64,000 bases of DNA from NCBI GenBank assembly GCA_026770025.1, contig JAMXDE010000023.1, positions 744,001 to 808,000 on the forward strand, given 5' to 3'. The notes under the pieces were generated by a model that saw only the letters and a program-made list of their open reading frames with translations, was not told the DNA's origin and ran no database searches. Shown piece after piece: positions 20,516 through 32,413 of the stretch (within the stretch, counting starts at the first letter, position 1; every line of letters starts with the position of its first letter). Source of the stretch: Craspedostauros australis (lineage: Eukaryota > Bacillariophyta > Bacillariophyceae > Mastogloiales > Achnanthaceae). Both the position numbers and the translations under genes were made by a program.

Positions 20516-23321
20516 GGCGCGCTTTCAGAAGATCATGTGTATTGGTAACATATGCTGTATGACATCCTACTGCTTAATGCAGGCGTGCACCCATTCTTTC
20601 GAGCATAACACAGTGTGCAAGGATGCTTTCCTACATTGACAACTCCATTCTACTGTTTGACTATTCTGACTAGTTTGTCGAATCCGTGTTTGGAGCTGGT
20701 GGTAAACTCATATTTATTGCCAATAAGTTACACCAACAAGCCACCAAGGTCATTTCATTCACACAAGTGTTCGCCGAAGGAATCAAAAGTGCTCTGTTGT
20801 GGTGAACAAGGAAGAGAAACCGCCAAAAGAACCGTCGCTCTGAATTGCGAACTGCAATACAGAATTGTCATCCATGATCAACCGAAGCTGAAAAAGCTTG
20901 GGCAGGGAGGCGATCACTCGTGACGAGATGTCTTGATACAATCATTGCTGTTTGTGTGACGCTGTGGAGCGAACATGGTCGATCTATTGCCTTCTGGTCT
21001 CCTCGTGTGGAGCTCTGTCTCACATAGTTCTCCAGTGCTCTGCTTTGCGTGTCGTGGCCGACACATACCTGTACCTGCGAATACTCTTACGACCTGCTCG
21101 CCCGTTTGTTGAATCGCTTGCCAAACGGAGAAGCAACGCGGCACCCCAATACAAACGCTTCGCAGTGGAAGCCATCCCGAACGACAACAGTGCCGGCAAC
21201 GGCGGAATTGCCGCTGGCTATTCCAAGACTACTGCACGTCCGCTATTTGTACCGCGCGCTACATAGTCTGCATATCCGTGCTGCCAACAGCGACAACACA
21301 ACCTGTACGTGGAAGATTTGACCGTAGCCGAGGGCTCAGATGCCAAACGTCAAATCAACTTCAACGACCACACGGACTTCGGGGCGTGGAGGACAACCTG
21401 TCCACAACCTCGTTCTATTTGCGAACACGCTTCTCATGAAAGTGCAATACTCACTTCCCTTGACTAATTCCTCCCTCGCCCACCCCTCTGCTAATTGTTG
21501 TCGATGAGTGCGGGAAAGAGCGAAACACAACATGTCTGTGATACTCCTCTTCCGTTCATTCACATTAGTGGGAGGCAGTGTTGACGCATCGCGCCCTTTT
21601 CAACCTGCATTGGCAGATGTTCGAAGTGACGTGGTGCGACTGGCAACATTGCTTGTCCCGCTGCATCTGCTTGACCTTTCTCGATCGTTTGTGCTGGCTG
21701 CGTGTAGCATGGTAAACTACTGCCATTGCATTTTACATGCCTCGTTCTGGCGAACGTGCCTCGGCGAGATCAAGATGCCACCTACTGGTATGTACCGACA
21801 ATGTCATGCATGTGTATCTTACCATACGGGTACGCGTGCCACGCGCTTCTCACTTTGATCTTGTGATTGTTTTTGCGGCCGTCCATTGTGATGTTTGCGT
21901 TGGTCATGGTCGCGGCTGCGTGGTCGGTGACAAGAAGACCTGGGATCTCTGCGCCCCATTGAAGCATCAACGATACGTGACTCATACCTGTGTTCTGCAA
22001 CTCTTGACATTGTCAATGCAGAGGCGTTTCAATCGGCTCTCAGATCGAAGAACCAGTTCCTCCGCTGAAGAAGTTCCACCGAAGATACGTGATCGACCCT
22101 TAACGAAACCCAAAGGCAGCACCTCTTGGATCAGTCGCCACGCATACGTACATCAATAGGTGTCTGTTCGTGGATTGCTGGACATGCGAAGGCAAGAGAT
22201 GGAAACCACACAAGTATCGACACGAGATTGACTGCATCCCAACACCGAAGAAACTCCCGGCAACGAAATGATACCGTCACAAGAGGTTCCCCGCGGGCTC
22301 GACGTTGAGTGCAGTCGACAGGTGACTTCATGCATTGGTTTGGATGCAATGAACTACGTCACGAGCACTGTTTCTGGTAGAGGATGACGTCGCGCTCGCA
22401 AAGCTTAATTCGAATTCATTGGGTGAGACGACCGAGACTATCCGTGCTGGACCAAATGAACGCTGTTTCAAAAGCTCCTCTGCGCATTCATCCTGGCCGT
22501 TGGCTTCGCCGAGGGACAAGCGGTGCACTCCTTCGGAGGTCATCATTACCTTGGTCCCGCCTTTGCCGGTGGAACACTGGTTGTGTCGTGAAGAAAGAAT
22601 TTGAGCTTCGCAGGCAGTTGCAGCTCGTGAGGATCACACCTCTTCGCTACCGACTAGCCGATCCGAACGCCCAAACATATCTTCGTTTGGAGCAGCCTTT
22701 TTCTCTCCTGCGCATCTTCACAGTACTGATGTACAGAAGTTGTGTTTCCCCTTTGGCCCAAAACCTCGAAATGATGTCTCACACAGCTTGGCTGCTTGCC
22801 ATGAGTGCCTTGTGTGTTTCATGACAGGTAGATGCGTGGGGGCAGTCGTTCTTCTTTCGTTCTTCATCGAACCCTGGCACTGGGCGTGCCTACGAACTGC
22901 TCTTGAGCTATCGTCACCTTGGAGCTCTTGGTCAAGCAATCCTGCTGGCCCAACAACCGCTTCCATCTCCCACCCAACACACACGGTCATAAAACAAACG
23001 AGAAGAGCAAACGAAGATTAGTCTCACAAGAACTCAAGGGGCCGAAGATCGAAACCCATCCAACTTAACCAACCCAAGCCAATCTTAGGTCTAATCAAGG
23101 TACGAGCAAGATGCTGCCATTTTCGGATCTGCAACATCATGCGTGCCATACCTTTGCTTTTTCATCATGAATCGTCAACATGGCATCTTCGTCAACTATC
23201 GCTGCTGCACTTTCTACATCAGCACTCACCATGATGCTGTGTTTCAATTCCTCCCCATGTACCATAGACCCCGCGTCTGCTTGACAGCCCCGCTTTCCAA
23301 CACAGAAGCAGCTACAACAGC
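20516..23321. other. Gene-poor stretch between small TM gene and cyclase
   Basis: About 2.8 kb with no frame over roughly 150 codons and no recognisable domain. Both neighbours are on the plus strand. One minus-strand frame (22328-22546) ends in GPARIVSVVSPNEFELSF, faintly like the C-terminal part of Ty3-type integrases, but this is too weak to annotate. The last few hundred bases should be the cyclase promoter and leader. No tRNA, rRNA or tandem array was seen. Confidence 0.4.
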
Positions 23322-26300
23322 ATGTCGCCTTCAACAAAGGATGCGCGCAATGGCAGCAACACGAGCGTTGGCAAGAATGTCAATGATCTGCTCGGCAAAC
23401 CTTCAACTTTGAACAGTGACCATGACGAAGGATCGATGGTGTTCTGCGATGAGCATTCCACAACGCATGGATCAAATCAGTCTCACTCCAACCGTTCCAC
23501 AGCACACGATGAGGAGGACGACAAGGACTCGCCCGCCGCACTTGTTCGTACCGAAGACAAGGCCGTGTCTATCCTCAGGATCATGGCCATCCTTTTCCTT
23601 CTCGCTGCCGCTGCGGCCGCAAGCACGACGCTGTACCTAGTTACGAGCGATGCAGAGGAGGATGCCTTCGAACGCAGCTTCGACAAGATCTCGGAACGGA
23701 TCGTCGACTCCTTGCTCGAGGAGACTCGAGCCAAGTTTTGGCACGCACGTACCTTGGCTGGAAGTATTGACAGCATCATGCTGGCTGGCAACATGGACAA
23801 GCTCAACCTCTCCATGCCGCTTTGGGAGATCATGACAGAAGAAGCACGCTCTACCAGCAGTGCCAAGGTTGTGTCCTGGTCACCATTCTTGTTCGACGAG
23901 AACGAGCTGGACCAGTTCTGGAACTTCACTATTGACCAGACAGACGGAGGTGTTCCCACATCAGGGGCAAATCCCGTCTGTAGCCTGTGTAGCAACCCGG
24001 ACTGGGTCCTCGCAAACCCAGACTTCGTCATGACCCATCCCTTCTTTGGGGACTTCACTTGCCAGTCGTTCTATGACTTGGGCCAAGCTGGTGCCTTGGG
24101 ACATTGTGAACAGACCCTGCAATTCGCGTCAGCCTGCTTCTGTGCTCCGCCAGTGCTCAAGGAGGACGAGACCATCTACACAACACGCAACACTTCTCAG
24201 GGCATATGGAGGGTCGGCTCCGATGGTTTTGCCGTTGATGACAACAGTCCGGCACCATGGAATCCAATATGGACATCCATGGCTGGTGATACCAGCACAA
24301 CGACCTTCATGTACAATCAGATGAGTGATCCCGTCCGCCAGCGCGTCCTCACAAGTCTCGTTGAAGACCGCTCCCCTGCCTTCTCCGAAGTTTTCCGCCG
24401 TGAAGGTGCCTACTACGAAAACTACGGCAAGGGCAACATTGGCGAATTGGCCACACTCATTGTCTTCCCCGTGTTCGGACCGGAATCTGACGATGTCGTC
24501 ATTGGATCAGTCGTCCTGGAGATCGACTGGAGAGACTTCGTCCCCTCCAACTTCCCTCTTGATGGGGATCTGGTCGATATCGTGGTCTCCAACTCATGCG
24601 GGCAGAACTACACATTCCGCGTTAACGCCAACACCAACGAACTCGATTTGATTGGCGAGGGCGACCTCCACGATACCAAGTTCAGCGAGCACGTGTACGG
24701 TTCCGCATTTGAAGAGTACAACAGCATCGTAACCAGCGCGTCCAAAGCCGGAGACGCGGTTGATCAATTGATCGATTTCTGCCGGTACCGTTTCCTCATC
24801 TATCCCAGACAGGAGCTCCGCGACGAGCATGTGACCAACGAGCCAATCATCTTGACCATCCTGGTATGCACCATCTTCGTCTTCACCACGCTCGTCTTCT
24901 TCCTCTACGACTTCTTCGTCAGACGTCGCCAACGTCTGGTGATGGACCGCGCCACGAGAACGGGCGAGATCGTGTCTTCCCTCTTCCCAGAGAACGTCCG
25001 AGAACGGCTCTACAATTCACCGGCGAAGAACCAACTTATCCGTATCGACGATGAAGACCATCTGGACACAGATAGCACGGTGAAGTCAAGCAGCAACTTC
25101 CGATCGCCAAAGGCAAGCATCAAGAGCTTCCTATCTGCCAACGAGAACGGGTTGCTCGGATCTGAGCCCATCGCCGACCTCTTCCCTGACACGACAGTGG
25201 TCTTCATCGATATCTCCGGTTTCACCGCATGGTCAAGCGAGCGTGACCCAAGCCAGGTGTTTCGCCTCCTGGAATCGATCTATCAAACCTTCGATATCAT
25301 CGCCAAGCGCCGCAGCATCTTCAAGGTCGAGACTATCGGGGACAGCTACGTCGCGGCCACTGGTCTTCCGGAACCACGCAAGGATCATGCCGTCGTTATG
25401 GTCCGCTTTGCATACGAGTGCCTCAACGAGATGAGGTCCTTGGTGAAGCGACTGGAGGTGCTGCTGGGTCCATCCACTGGCGACCTCAAGGCGCGATGTG
25501 GTATGCACAGCGGTCCTGTGACAGCGGGTGTCCTCCGCGGTGCCAAGGCGAGATTCCAGCTCTTCGGCGACACCATGAACGTGGCTGCTCGGTTGGAGAG
25601 CGCAGGAACGGAGGGACGGATCCACATCTCCAAGGAGACCGCGGACATACTCAAGGCAGCAGGCAAGTCCAACTGGGTGACGACTCGGCAGGAGCTAGTC
25701 TCCATCAAGGGCAAGGGCGAGATGCAGACGTTCTGGGCCAGTCCGAGGAACCGCAAACGATTCCCCAAAGGCGCTCGCAATAGTGGCACGCAATCAGACA
25801 CGGGCAGCGATATCGAAAGCGTCGCCCTTTCCAACATGTCGGCCGACTCGGATGCGATGTTGGATGCAACTTCCAACCAGAAGGTCCAGCGTCTCATCGA
25901 TTGGAACGTCCAAGTCATGGTCAGCCTCTTGGAGCAAGTCGTGAAGAAACGCCACCTTGTTGCTACGCAGGCAGATCCCATCGAAATGATCAGCGCTGCC
26001 GAGCAAGCCATCACTCGCAACCCCGACATCGTGTTCGATGAGATCACCGAGGTCATCCCCGTTCCGCATTTCCAATCAAGCAGTGTCAGTGCAAGCGAGA
26101 CCCCTGGCGAAATCGATCCGGCTATCCAGAATGAGCTCACTTCATTCGTTTGCCGTCTCTCCGGTCTCTACCACGACGTTCCATTCCACAACTTCGAGCA
26201 TGTGAGCCACGTGACCATGTCGGCTGGCAAGCTGATGAAACGCATCGTCGCCCCAGACAGTGTCGACTACAATCAGGACGCCATCGACATCGCCCACAAG

Positions 26301-27143
26301 GTGCACGACGTGACATACGGCATCAGCTCGAACCCGTTGATGCAGTTCGCCATCGTCTTCGCGGCCGTCATCCATGACGTGGACCACACCGGCCTCCCGA
26401 ATGCGGAGCTCGTACGGATGCAGACACCTGCCTCCGTGGCCTACCGTGGCAAGTCCGTTGCTGAGCAGAACTCGGTGGACGTGGCGTGGAACACGCTGAT
26501 GCTGCCAGAGTTCGCAGGCTTGCGACGATGCATCTACACCACCGTGGACGAGCTGAAGCACTTCCGCCAGCTCGTGGTGAACATCGTGATGGCAACCGAC
26601 ATCGCTGACAAGGAGCTGCAAGCATTGCGTCGCAAGCGTTGGGCTGTTGCATTTGACAGCGGGTCGCCCACCAGCATCCCGGAGCACGTCGCGACCGTCA
26701 CCAGGAATGCCACAGGTGGATTTGGAGGTGGCAATGGCAGCGATAGCGATGGCGGCGACACAAGCAACATGGACCGCCGTGCGACGATCGTGCTGGAGTA
26801 CATCATCCAGGCCTCGGATGTCGCGCACACCATGCAGCACTGGCACACATACCAGAAGTGGAACGAGCGCCTCTTCTTCGAGCGCTACAAGGCCTATCTG
26901 GATGGTCACGAGAACGAAGATCCATCCATCGGTTGGTACAAGGGCGAGATCGGGTTCTTCGACTTCTACATCATCCCGCTGGCGAAGAAGCTCAAGGAGT
27001 GTGGCGTATTTGGAGTATCGCACCATGAGTACCTCCGATACGCAGAGGGCAACCGAATGGAATGGGAGAAGAAAGGGCAGGACATTGTGAAGAAGATGCA
27101 CGCAGCTGCGGTGACGAAGTTTGGCATGGGAGGATCGAAGTGA
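23322..27143 (+). CDS. Two-TM nucleotide cyclase fused to a cyclic-nucleotide phosphodiesterase
   Basis: A 1273-residue intronless protein. Residues 1-80 are cytosolic and disordered. TM1 is about 84-108, an outer sensor domain of about 400 residues follows, and TM2 is about 508-532. The class III cyclase domain (about 620-800) has metal-binding Asp630 (FIDISGF) and Asp674 (ETIGDSY), the base-selecting Glu670, and RFQLFGDTMNVAARLES. Glu at 670 is the guanylate-type residue; the paired position is Gln746 instead of the usual Cys (GC) or Asp (AC). The HD-type phosphodiesterase (about 930-1260) has the family motif HNFEH (His956, His960) and metal ligands in IHDVDHTG (His1018, Asp1019). It would both make and break a cyclic nucleotide at a membrane in response to an outer signal. 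This architecture is known in diatoms and other protists. GTP preference is inferred. Confidence 0.93.
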   Translation: MSPSTKDARNGSNTSVGKNVNDLLGKPSTLNSDHDEGSMVFCDEHSTTHGSNQSHSNRSTAHDEEDDKDSPAALVRTEDKAVSILRIMAILFLLAAAAAASTTLYLVTSDAEEDAFERSFDKISERIVDSLLEETRAKFWHARTLAGSIDSIMLAGNMDKLNLSMPLWEIMTEEARSTSSAKVVSWSPFLFDENELDQFWNFTIDQTDGGVPTSGANPVCSLCSNPDWVLANPDFVMTHPFFGDFTCQSFYDLGQAGALGHCEQTLQFASACFCAPPVLKEDETIYTTRNTSQGIWRVGSDGFAVDDNSPAPWNPIWTSMAGDTSTTTFMYNQMSDPVRQRVLTSLVEDRSPAFSEVFRREGAYYENYGKGNIGELATLIVFPVFGPESDDVVIGSVVLEIDWRDFVPSNFPLDGDLVDIVVSNSCGQNYTFRVNANTNELDLIGEGDLHDTKFSEHVYGSAFEEYNSIVTSASKAGDAVDQLIDFCRYRFLIYPRQELRDEHVTNEPIILTILVCTIFVFTTLVFFLYDFFVRRRQRLVMDRATRTGEIVSSLFPENVRERLYNSPAKNQLIRIDDEDHLDTDSTVKSSSNFRSPKASIKSFLSANENGLLGSEPIADLFPDTTVVFIDISGFTAWSSERDPSQVFRLLESIYQTFDIIAKRRSIFKVETIGDSYVAATGLPEPRKDHAVVMVRFAYECLNEMRSLVKRLEVLLGPSTGDLKARCGMHSGPVTAGVLRGAKARFQLFGDTMNVAARLESAGTEGRIHISKETADILKAAGKSNWVTTRQELVSIKGKGEMQTFWASPRNRKRFPKGARNSGTQSDTGSDIESVALSNMSADSDAMLDATSNQKVQRLIDWNVQVMVSLLEQVVKKRHLVATQADPIEMISAAEQAITRNPDIVFDEITEVIPVPHFQSSSVSASETPGEIDPAIQNELTSFVCRLSGLYHDVPFHNFEHVSHVTMSAGKLMKRIVAPDSVDYNQDAIDIAHKVHDVTYGISSNPLMQFAIVFAAVIHDVDHTGLPNAELVRMQTPASVAYRGKSVAEQNSVDVAWNTLMLPEFAGLRRCIYTTVDELKHFRQLVVNIVMATDIADKELQALRRKRWAVAFDSGSPTSIPEHVATVTRNATGGFGGGNGSDSDGGDTSNMDRRATIVLEYIIQASDVAHTMQHWHTYQKWNERLFFERYKAYLDGHENEDPSIGWYKGEIGFFDFYIIPLAKKLKECGVFGVSHHEYLRYAEGNRMEWEKKGQDIVKKMHAAAVTKFGMGGSK

Positions 27144-28330
27144 GATGATGCTGCTGTTGAGAAGTAATGGGAGGATGAGCGCAAAGTACTGCGACTAATA
27201 CCATACCATACAACTAGGAGTAACGTAGGGAATTGGATCGGTTATCATACGTACGGGGACCAACAACTTGAGCAAAGTGGGCGACCTGTGCTCTAATTTG
27301 TGCATGGCGCAAAGGATGAGCCTACCCGCAGAGGAAGACGCTAGCGGCGACGACGCCGCCGACGACGATGGTAGAGCGCGAACCACAACAAGAGAGTACC
27401 CATGCCCAGCGAATGTGTTAATCATGGGCGAGTGGCGAGAGTGAAAGCAGGTGCCTCTGGGTCGTACCTCTCTAGATCCAACATGTGTTCCTGGACCTGG
27501 TATTGCAGGCAAGGAGGTTTGCGAAAGAAGCAGGATGAAACAGCATGAAAACGGACAAGCTCAGGAGGGACGGCTGGCGAGACTTCGCAAAGCAACGGAA
27601 GGGTGCCCGAGTCGCACTTCTGGAGATCGATAGTATCCGGGAGGATGTGGTTGTGGTGGAGGGGACGGCCGCTCCAGAAATATAGCGCATCAATAGAGGC
27701 CGTCGCTGTGCATGCCAACATCATGGGCGAGCGGGATGGAACCACCCAATCACCATCTGCATCGGACTTCGACCTCATCCGTGTGAAGCTGCCAAGTGCT
27801 AGATCCGCAACCAGACCGAGATGGGCGACAGTGCCACATACAACCACTTTCGACGGTGGGCCTAGTCTCGCATACGAAAGTATCCAAGTAAAACTAGCCT
27901 CTTCCATTTTCGATCAACTCGATCTCATTTCCGTCTCACGAAGGATTCGTCCACGTTTTCTGTGACGCCAAACTCTCCTACTGGGAAAAGGCATGGAATT
28001 GGAAGTAAACAACGGATTATGAGCTCAAGGCACGAGCCATTTACCTCTCATGCGGTCTCTACTCTGCTGCGTACGATTCAGCTGCAAGTGCCCAGTCTAA
28101 CGCTCAAATAACCGGTAATAACGTCCGTATCTGCTTGGTCCCCTCGATATGCGGTGGCTCTGCTGCTCGTCAGATCGTCTCATCTCTTCGGTGCTCTCAT
28201 GCATGCATTCGTACGGTATGTACCTGCTGCATGTCCTCATGAATGGACACCACAGGGCGCTCATCCCATCCACCAGGAAGTTACTCCCCAGCCGACCATC
28301 CGATGGGTACTGTCGCGCAGTCTCACAAAC
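27144..28330. other. Intergenic between cyclase and Copia fragment
   Basis: About 1.2 kb. A minus-strand frame with an ATG (27907 to 27422, 161 residues) is the only sizeable one; it has no recognisable domain or TM helix and I leave it unannotated. The part from about 28050 to 28330 adjoins the 3' end of the Copia fragment and may be its degraded 3' flank. No LTR was recognised here. Confidence 0.35.
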
Positions 28331-29383
28331 TCAAAATAGAATGTGTTGTGATTGCTCTCGTCTTCGTGGACCTGATTGTGGCTTGGTCAACATGTCAGCC
28401 AGGTTGGTCTCTGATGGTTCATATTGGATGACTGCCACTCCTGCCGCCACATTCTCTCGGACAAAGTGATATGCAATTGCGTTGGCTTTCTTTCTCAGTT
28501 GTGATTCGGGTGCGGATGCGTTGTAGACGACGCTCTGGTTGTCAACTCGGATATCAGCCGGTCCCTCCAATGGCACACCCATCATTCGTAGCTTGTATCT
28601 CATACCAATCACAATTTCCATGGCGACTTTGAGTGCGGTGAACTCTGAACCAAATGTCGATGTCTCAATGCCATTCTGCTTCTTGCTGTACCATAAGATG
28701 GGTGAGGAATTCAAGAAAAGTAAAACACTTGTTCGAGATCGTCGTGTGTATTGATCTCCTGCATGATCTGCATCAACAAAACACGTCATTTGCACTTCTT
28801 TGCCTCTTGGTTTTGGCATATCATGTGGTATCAATTCGCGTGCGTCGGGGTAGAAGGATGCCCAATCTGGTGTTGGAATGGTGTTCTTCTTGACGTATGC
28901 ATCGTCGAACACCAAACGTGATCGGTCATGTGAGTTGAGATAGGCAAACATATGAAAAAGCACACGCAAATGCCCTGTTCTGGGGGCAGCACAGTATGAA
29001 GACATCATGCTTGTCTCGCAGCATATGTCGATCCGTCCCAACTCGACGATCCACCTCAGGATCCCAATCAGCTGTTGATAGTAGTTCATCTCCTCTGGAT
29101 CACAAAGGGCGGTGGCTTCAAGCTCTGGACGGTAACCGTTTGGTATCACGCTTTTCGCGCTGGTATGGAATTTACCGCCACGGGCCTCAAGCCATTTCTG
29201 TGCCATCTTCGTGACCTCTCGGACATATCGCTGGGATCCCATGTGTCGAGATAGTTGAGATTCGATAAGGGACAGACTATTACCGAACACGGTATCAACC
29301 CGATGGGAGAAATTCCTGTTTTGGCGCGAAATCTTCCGACTTGATCGACCACCAAATCTTTTCTCCTCCTTTCTCTCCTCCAT
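28331..29383 (-). mobile_element. 5'-truncated Copia pol fragment (RT thumb + RNase H)
   Basis: An intact 350-codon frame holding only the end of a Ty1/Copia polyprotein. It contains the RT-thumb/connection pattern (YYQQLIGILRWIVELGRIDI, then YCAAPRTGHLRVLF) and a full RNase H: MTCFVDADHAGDQYTRRSRT (first Asp), ETSTFGSEFTALK (Glu), RVDNQSVVYN (Asp), and the closing NLADMLTKP. The RT catalytic YVDD and everything upstream are missing, so it cannot act alone. It differs clearly from both the outer and inner elements downstream and is a third Copia lineage. No LTR was recognised on either side. The lack of stops suggests a fairly recent truncation. Confidence 0.85.
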
Positions 29384-29936
29384 TCACGAATCTATCATGA
29401 CTCAAACCTGACCGACCTGACTCACACCCCACTTGGGAACTATATGCTCTTCAGATCCTCCTTACTACAATATACCTCGATTCCTTCATGCTGATGACTA
29501 CCACACTACCACCGTGGTCTCAACATGCGTATCCAACTTGCTTCAACTCAAGCAATGGAATCCAAGGGTCAGCTTCAGCCACAGCCACTACTTCATGATC
29601 GTCATCACTGATTGTCATGACCTACACTGCAGTGTAACTACATGTGCGAAGAGCAAAGCACTGTATTGATTGTCTATTCTGTTGCACTGAATCAAGTGCA
29701 TCAGTGCAGGGTCTCGCCAAGTTGTGTGGCATCGTTTCTTCACCCTACTAACACCAACAAGCTAACTCATAATAACAGACAAGGATTAGCTACAAAGCAC
29801 TCTACTACTCATCGTTACAGTTATAACTCTTCAACCAGTACACCTCTCTTGAACTGCATCACACGGCTATCCCGAAGCTGGCAGATTCACGAGGCATTCT
29901 CCACCGATTCGCGACGTCAACGCACGAATCCTAACT
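29384..29936. other. Spacer between Copia fragment and outer LTR
   Basis: About 550 bp of AC-rich sequence without coding signal. It ends directly at the outer element's left LTR. No target duplication matching the right side of the outer element was found here. Confidence 0.4.
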
Positions 29937-30723
29937 GAGATGTACATGTGAGTATATGTCGAGATGTACGAGTATATGTGCATCGTTCACCCGCTATTCT
30001 CTCATACGTACTTGGACGGTACAACTACACTCATGTCAATAGTATACTGTGATTCGTCAGAATTACAGGGGAAATGGAACACACAAAAAGGGGCAAGATT
30101 TCTGGAGGAAATTTGCAAATAACGATTTCTGAGAGAATCAGAATATCGTCCGTCCATCCATCAATGGTACCAAGAGAATCTCGAGGTACTTCCCAACTAA
30201 ACCTCAGATGACGATATCATCTGACAGACTCCTGCATCACCAATGGAACGTGACATCTGGAGAGCAGAAGGACGCCTACTGACGTCGACAGGATGTCAAC
30301 ATGTCACCACGTCGACATCTGTCTCCAAGTCAGAGCAGGAGGCGAAGATCCGATGACCCATGAAGATCATGGATACTGAAGGTGAACTTCAAATGGTAAG
30401 TACTCATGGAGTAGAAGCCAGTACTGAATGAACGGAGTGTCGAATGCGGAGCACGCATCGAACACGGAGTATCGTGTAGCATGAAAACACGATGTTGAGA
30501 GAGAGAGAGAGAATACAGAGAGGAGCGAGAGAGGATCTCGCGTACCGACTCATAGTCGGAGACCAAATCTACAAAACAGATTGAAGCACCAAGAGCATCG
30601 GGCAAGACAACTGGTGTACACCAAGAGGATCGGAGTAGCCAAGTAATGAAATAGCAAGCAGACGACTATCAACCAACACCATCTTCCACAATCGTAGGTT
30701 ACCGTGAGCGGAACTTGCCAACA
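29937..30723 (+). repeat. Left LTR of outer Copia element
   Basis: Aligns with 48785-49570 along its full length with about twenty differences and small indels. It ends in CCAACA. It contains a doubled GAGATGTAC motif at the start, a (GA)n run near 30496-30512, and the 3' part with GTAGGTTACCG. The first four bases of the right copy (TGTC) have no counterpart here. Confidence 0.92.
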
Positions 30724-30805
30724 CGTTTATAAACGATAGATCAGGGCGAGCCCGCGGATCGGATCGTGCGAGGAAGACGAACATCATTCAGGAACAGCAG
30801 ACTGA

Positions 30806-32413
30806 ATGAGCGAGGAAGAGGAATTGAGAGACATCCCTCTGTCCAACCCGACTATCAAGAGACAAGAAGGTGCAAGTGAGACTCCACCACGACAAGAGAA
30901 GGAAGCAGCCGCGGCTACTGTCCTATCAGGCGCAGACGCAAGCGCGATCAACGAGACCAAAGAAGAATGGTCTGCAAGACTACACCGTGAGGAGAAGAGC
31001 ATTCTCAAGACGGTCAAGCAAGAGGAGACTGGTGTGACGGAGAGCATTCGCACAGCCAAACAGAGTGGTAAAAGTGAGACACCACCAGGAGGAGAATTTG
31101 TGAGCAAATCAATCCTCGCGAAACAACAAACGAAAATCGAAGAATCGGCAACACAGAAACCGACGGAAATCAAGGGCGCGAGCGCACCAACAACGAAACA
31201 ACGAATCAACATGGTGACATCAGCCAACATGAACAAGCGACGCATCAAGGCGCCAATGTTCAGCGGTGAACAGGAAGACTACAGCGCATGGGAGTCCCAA
31301 GCAAAGGCATACGCTCGTGCACAGAAAACGAGAGACGTGATGTTGGGTAAGACCAAGGTGCCAACAGTGAAGGAGATCGCGGCAGCCGCCGATAAAGCCA
31401 AGGAAGCGATGGAGGAGATCTACAAGCTGGGATGCGACTGCTTCAGCGATCTGATCCTCATGATGGATGCAGAGAAAGGAAAAGGCAAGCAGGCCATCCA
31501 GTACATCAACCAATGCGTCTCCGACGATTACCCCGAAGGAGATCCACACGCAGCGTGGAACGTTCTCGCGGAGAAGTTCCGTCCATCCGACGCAGCGACG
31601 AAGATCAAGCTCAAGCGTCAGTTCAACAACAAAAAGATGAAGAGAGACACGGACCCCGACATCTACATCACACGACTCGAGGGTCTACAATCGCGTCTCC
31701 ACGATGTCAAATACGAAATCTCGGACGAGGAAATGATCATGCAAATCCTCAGCACGGTGAGCAACGAGTACAGAACTCACATCGTGAACTTCCAACACCA
31801 ACTCACGTTCAATCCAGAGCTGGTCACCATCAACGCGATCAGAGGAGTACTCCGCACAGCATACGCCACTCATCAAGGAGGCAAGGTGTACATCGACGAC
31901 TTCCAAGACAGTAACACAAAGAGCAACGACACCGGCTTCACGAATACCGGTAACTTCAAGGGTACTTGTCACAACTGTGGCATGTATGGTCACAGATCCG
32001 CCGATTGCCCAGAACGCAAGAAATCGAACAACAAGAAAAACAACAACAAGATGAACGGAAAGCGCAACAACAACCGCAACAAAGGAAGCGGCTTCAACAG
32101 GAAGTGCAACTACTGTGGCATCTTCGGACGCCGCGAGGCGGAGTGCCAAAAGAAGAAGTTCAACGAGAACAAGAAGGCCAACGAACAAGCCAACACAGCA
32201 ACGGAAGGACACGACAAGAGCGGGCACGAGATGGTACTCTCGGCAAAGGACATGCCGCTCTGCATGTTGGTGTCCGACGACTACATCAAAGACTCCTTCT
32301 TCGATAACTTCGGTACGTCGGGAGTGACGACGAAGTGCAGGACGATGAGATTGTCCCGGAGTGGCTCAGCGAGGAGCCAATCATCCACGAGGTGGATCCA
32401 AGACGCGAAGTGA
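30806..32413 (+). CDS. Gag-like protein of outer Copia element
   Basis: A 535-residue protein from the ATG at 30806, 82 bp after the LTR. The N-terminal 130 residues are charged and disordered. A UBN2/Copia-gag domain covers about 140-360 (MFSGEQEDYSAWESQAKAY, AAWNVLAEKF, YITRLEGLQSRL). Two zinc knuckles follow: CHNCGMYGHRSADC is a normal CCHC, while CNYCGIFGRREAEC has Arg in place of the zinc-binding His. The last 35 residues overlap the pol frame and look out of frame compared with the acidic pol sequence, so gag may originally have run straight into pol. It packages element RNA into virus-like particles. Confidence 0.88.
   Translation: MSEEEELRDIPLSNPTIKRQEGASETPPRQEKEAAAATVLSGADASAINETKEEWSARLHREEKSILKTVKQEETGVTESIRTAKQSGKSETPPGGEFVSKSILAKQQTKIEESATQKPTEIKGASAPTTKQRINMVTSANMNKRRIKAPMFSGEQEDYSAWESQAKAYARAQKTRDVMLGKTKVPTVKEIAAAADKAKEAMEEIYKLGCDCFSDLILMMDAEKGKGKQAIQYINQCVSDDYPEGDPHAAWNVLAEKFRPSDAATKIKLKRQFNNKKMKRDTDPDIYITRLEGLQSRLHDVKYEISDEEMIMQILSTVSNEYRTHIVNFQHQLTFNPELVTINAIRGVLRTAYATHQGGKVYIDDFQDSNTKSNDTGFTNTGNFKGTCHNCGMYGHRSADCPERKKSNNKKNNNKMNGKRNNNRNKGSGFNRKCNYCGIFGRREAECQKKKFNENKKANEQANTATEGHDKSGHEMVLSAKDMPLCMLVSDDYIKDSFFDNFGTSGVTTKCRTMRLSRSGSARSQSSTRWIQDAK

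Noticed and set aside
22328..22546. Minus-strand frame with GPARIVSVVSPNEFELSF, faintly like a Ty3-type integrase end
   Set aside because: Only one short weak resemblance and no catalytic core or other Ty3 domain nearby.
27422..27907. 161-codon minus-strand frame with an ATG
   Set aside because: No domain, signal or TM segment, and no homologue I recognise; length is possible by chance in this GC range.
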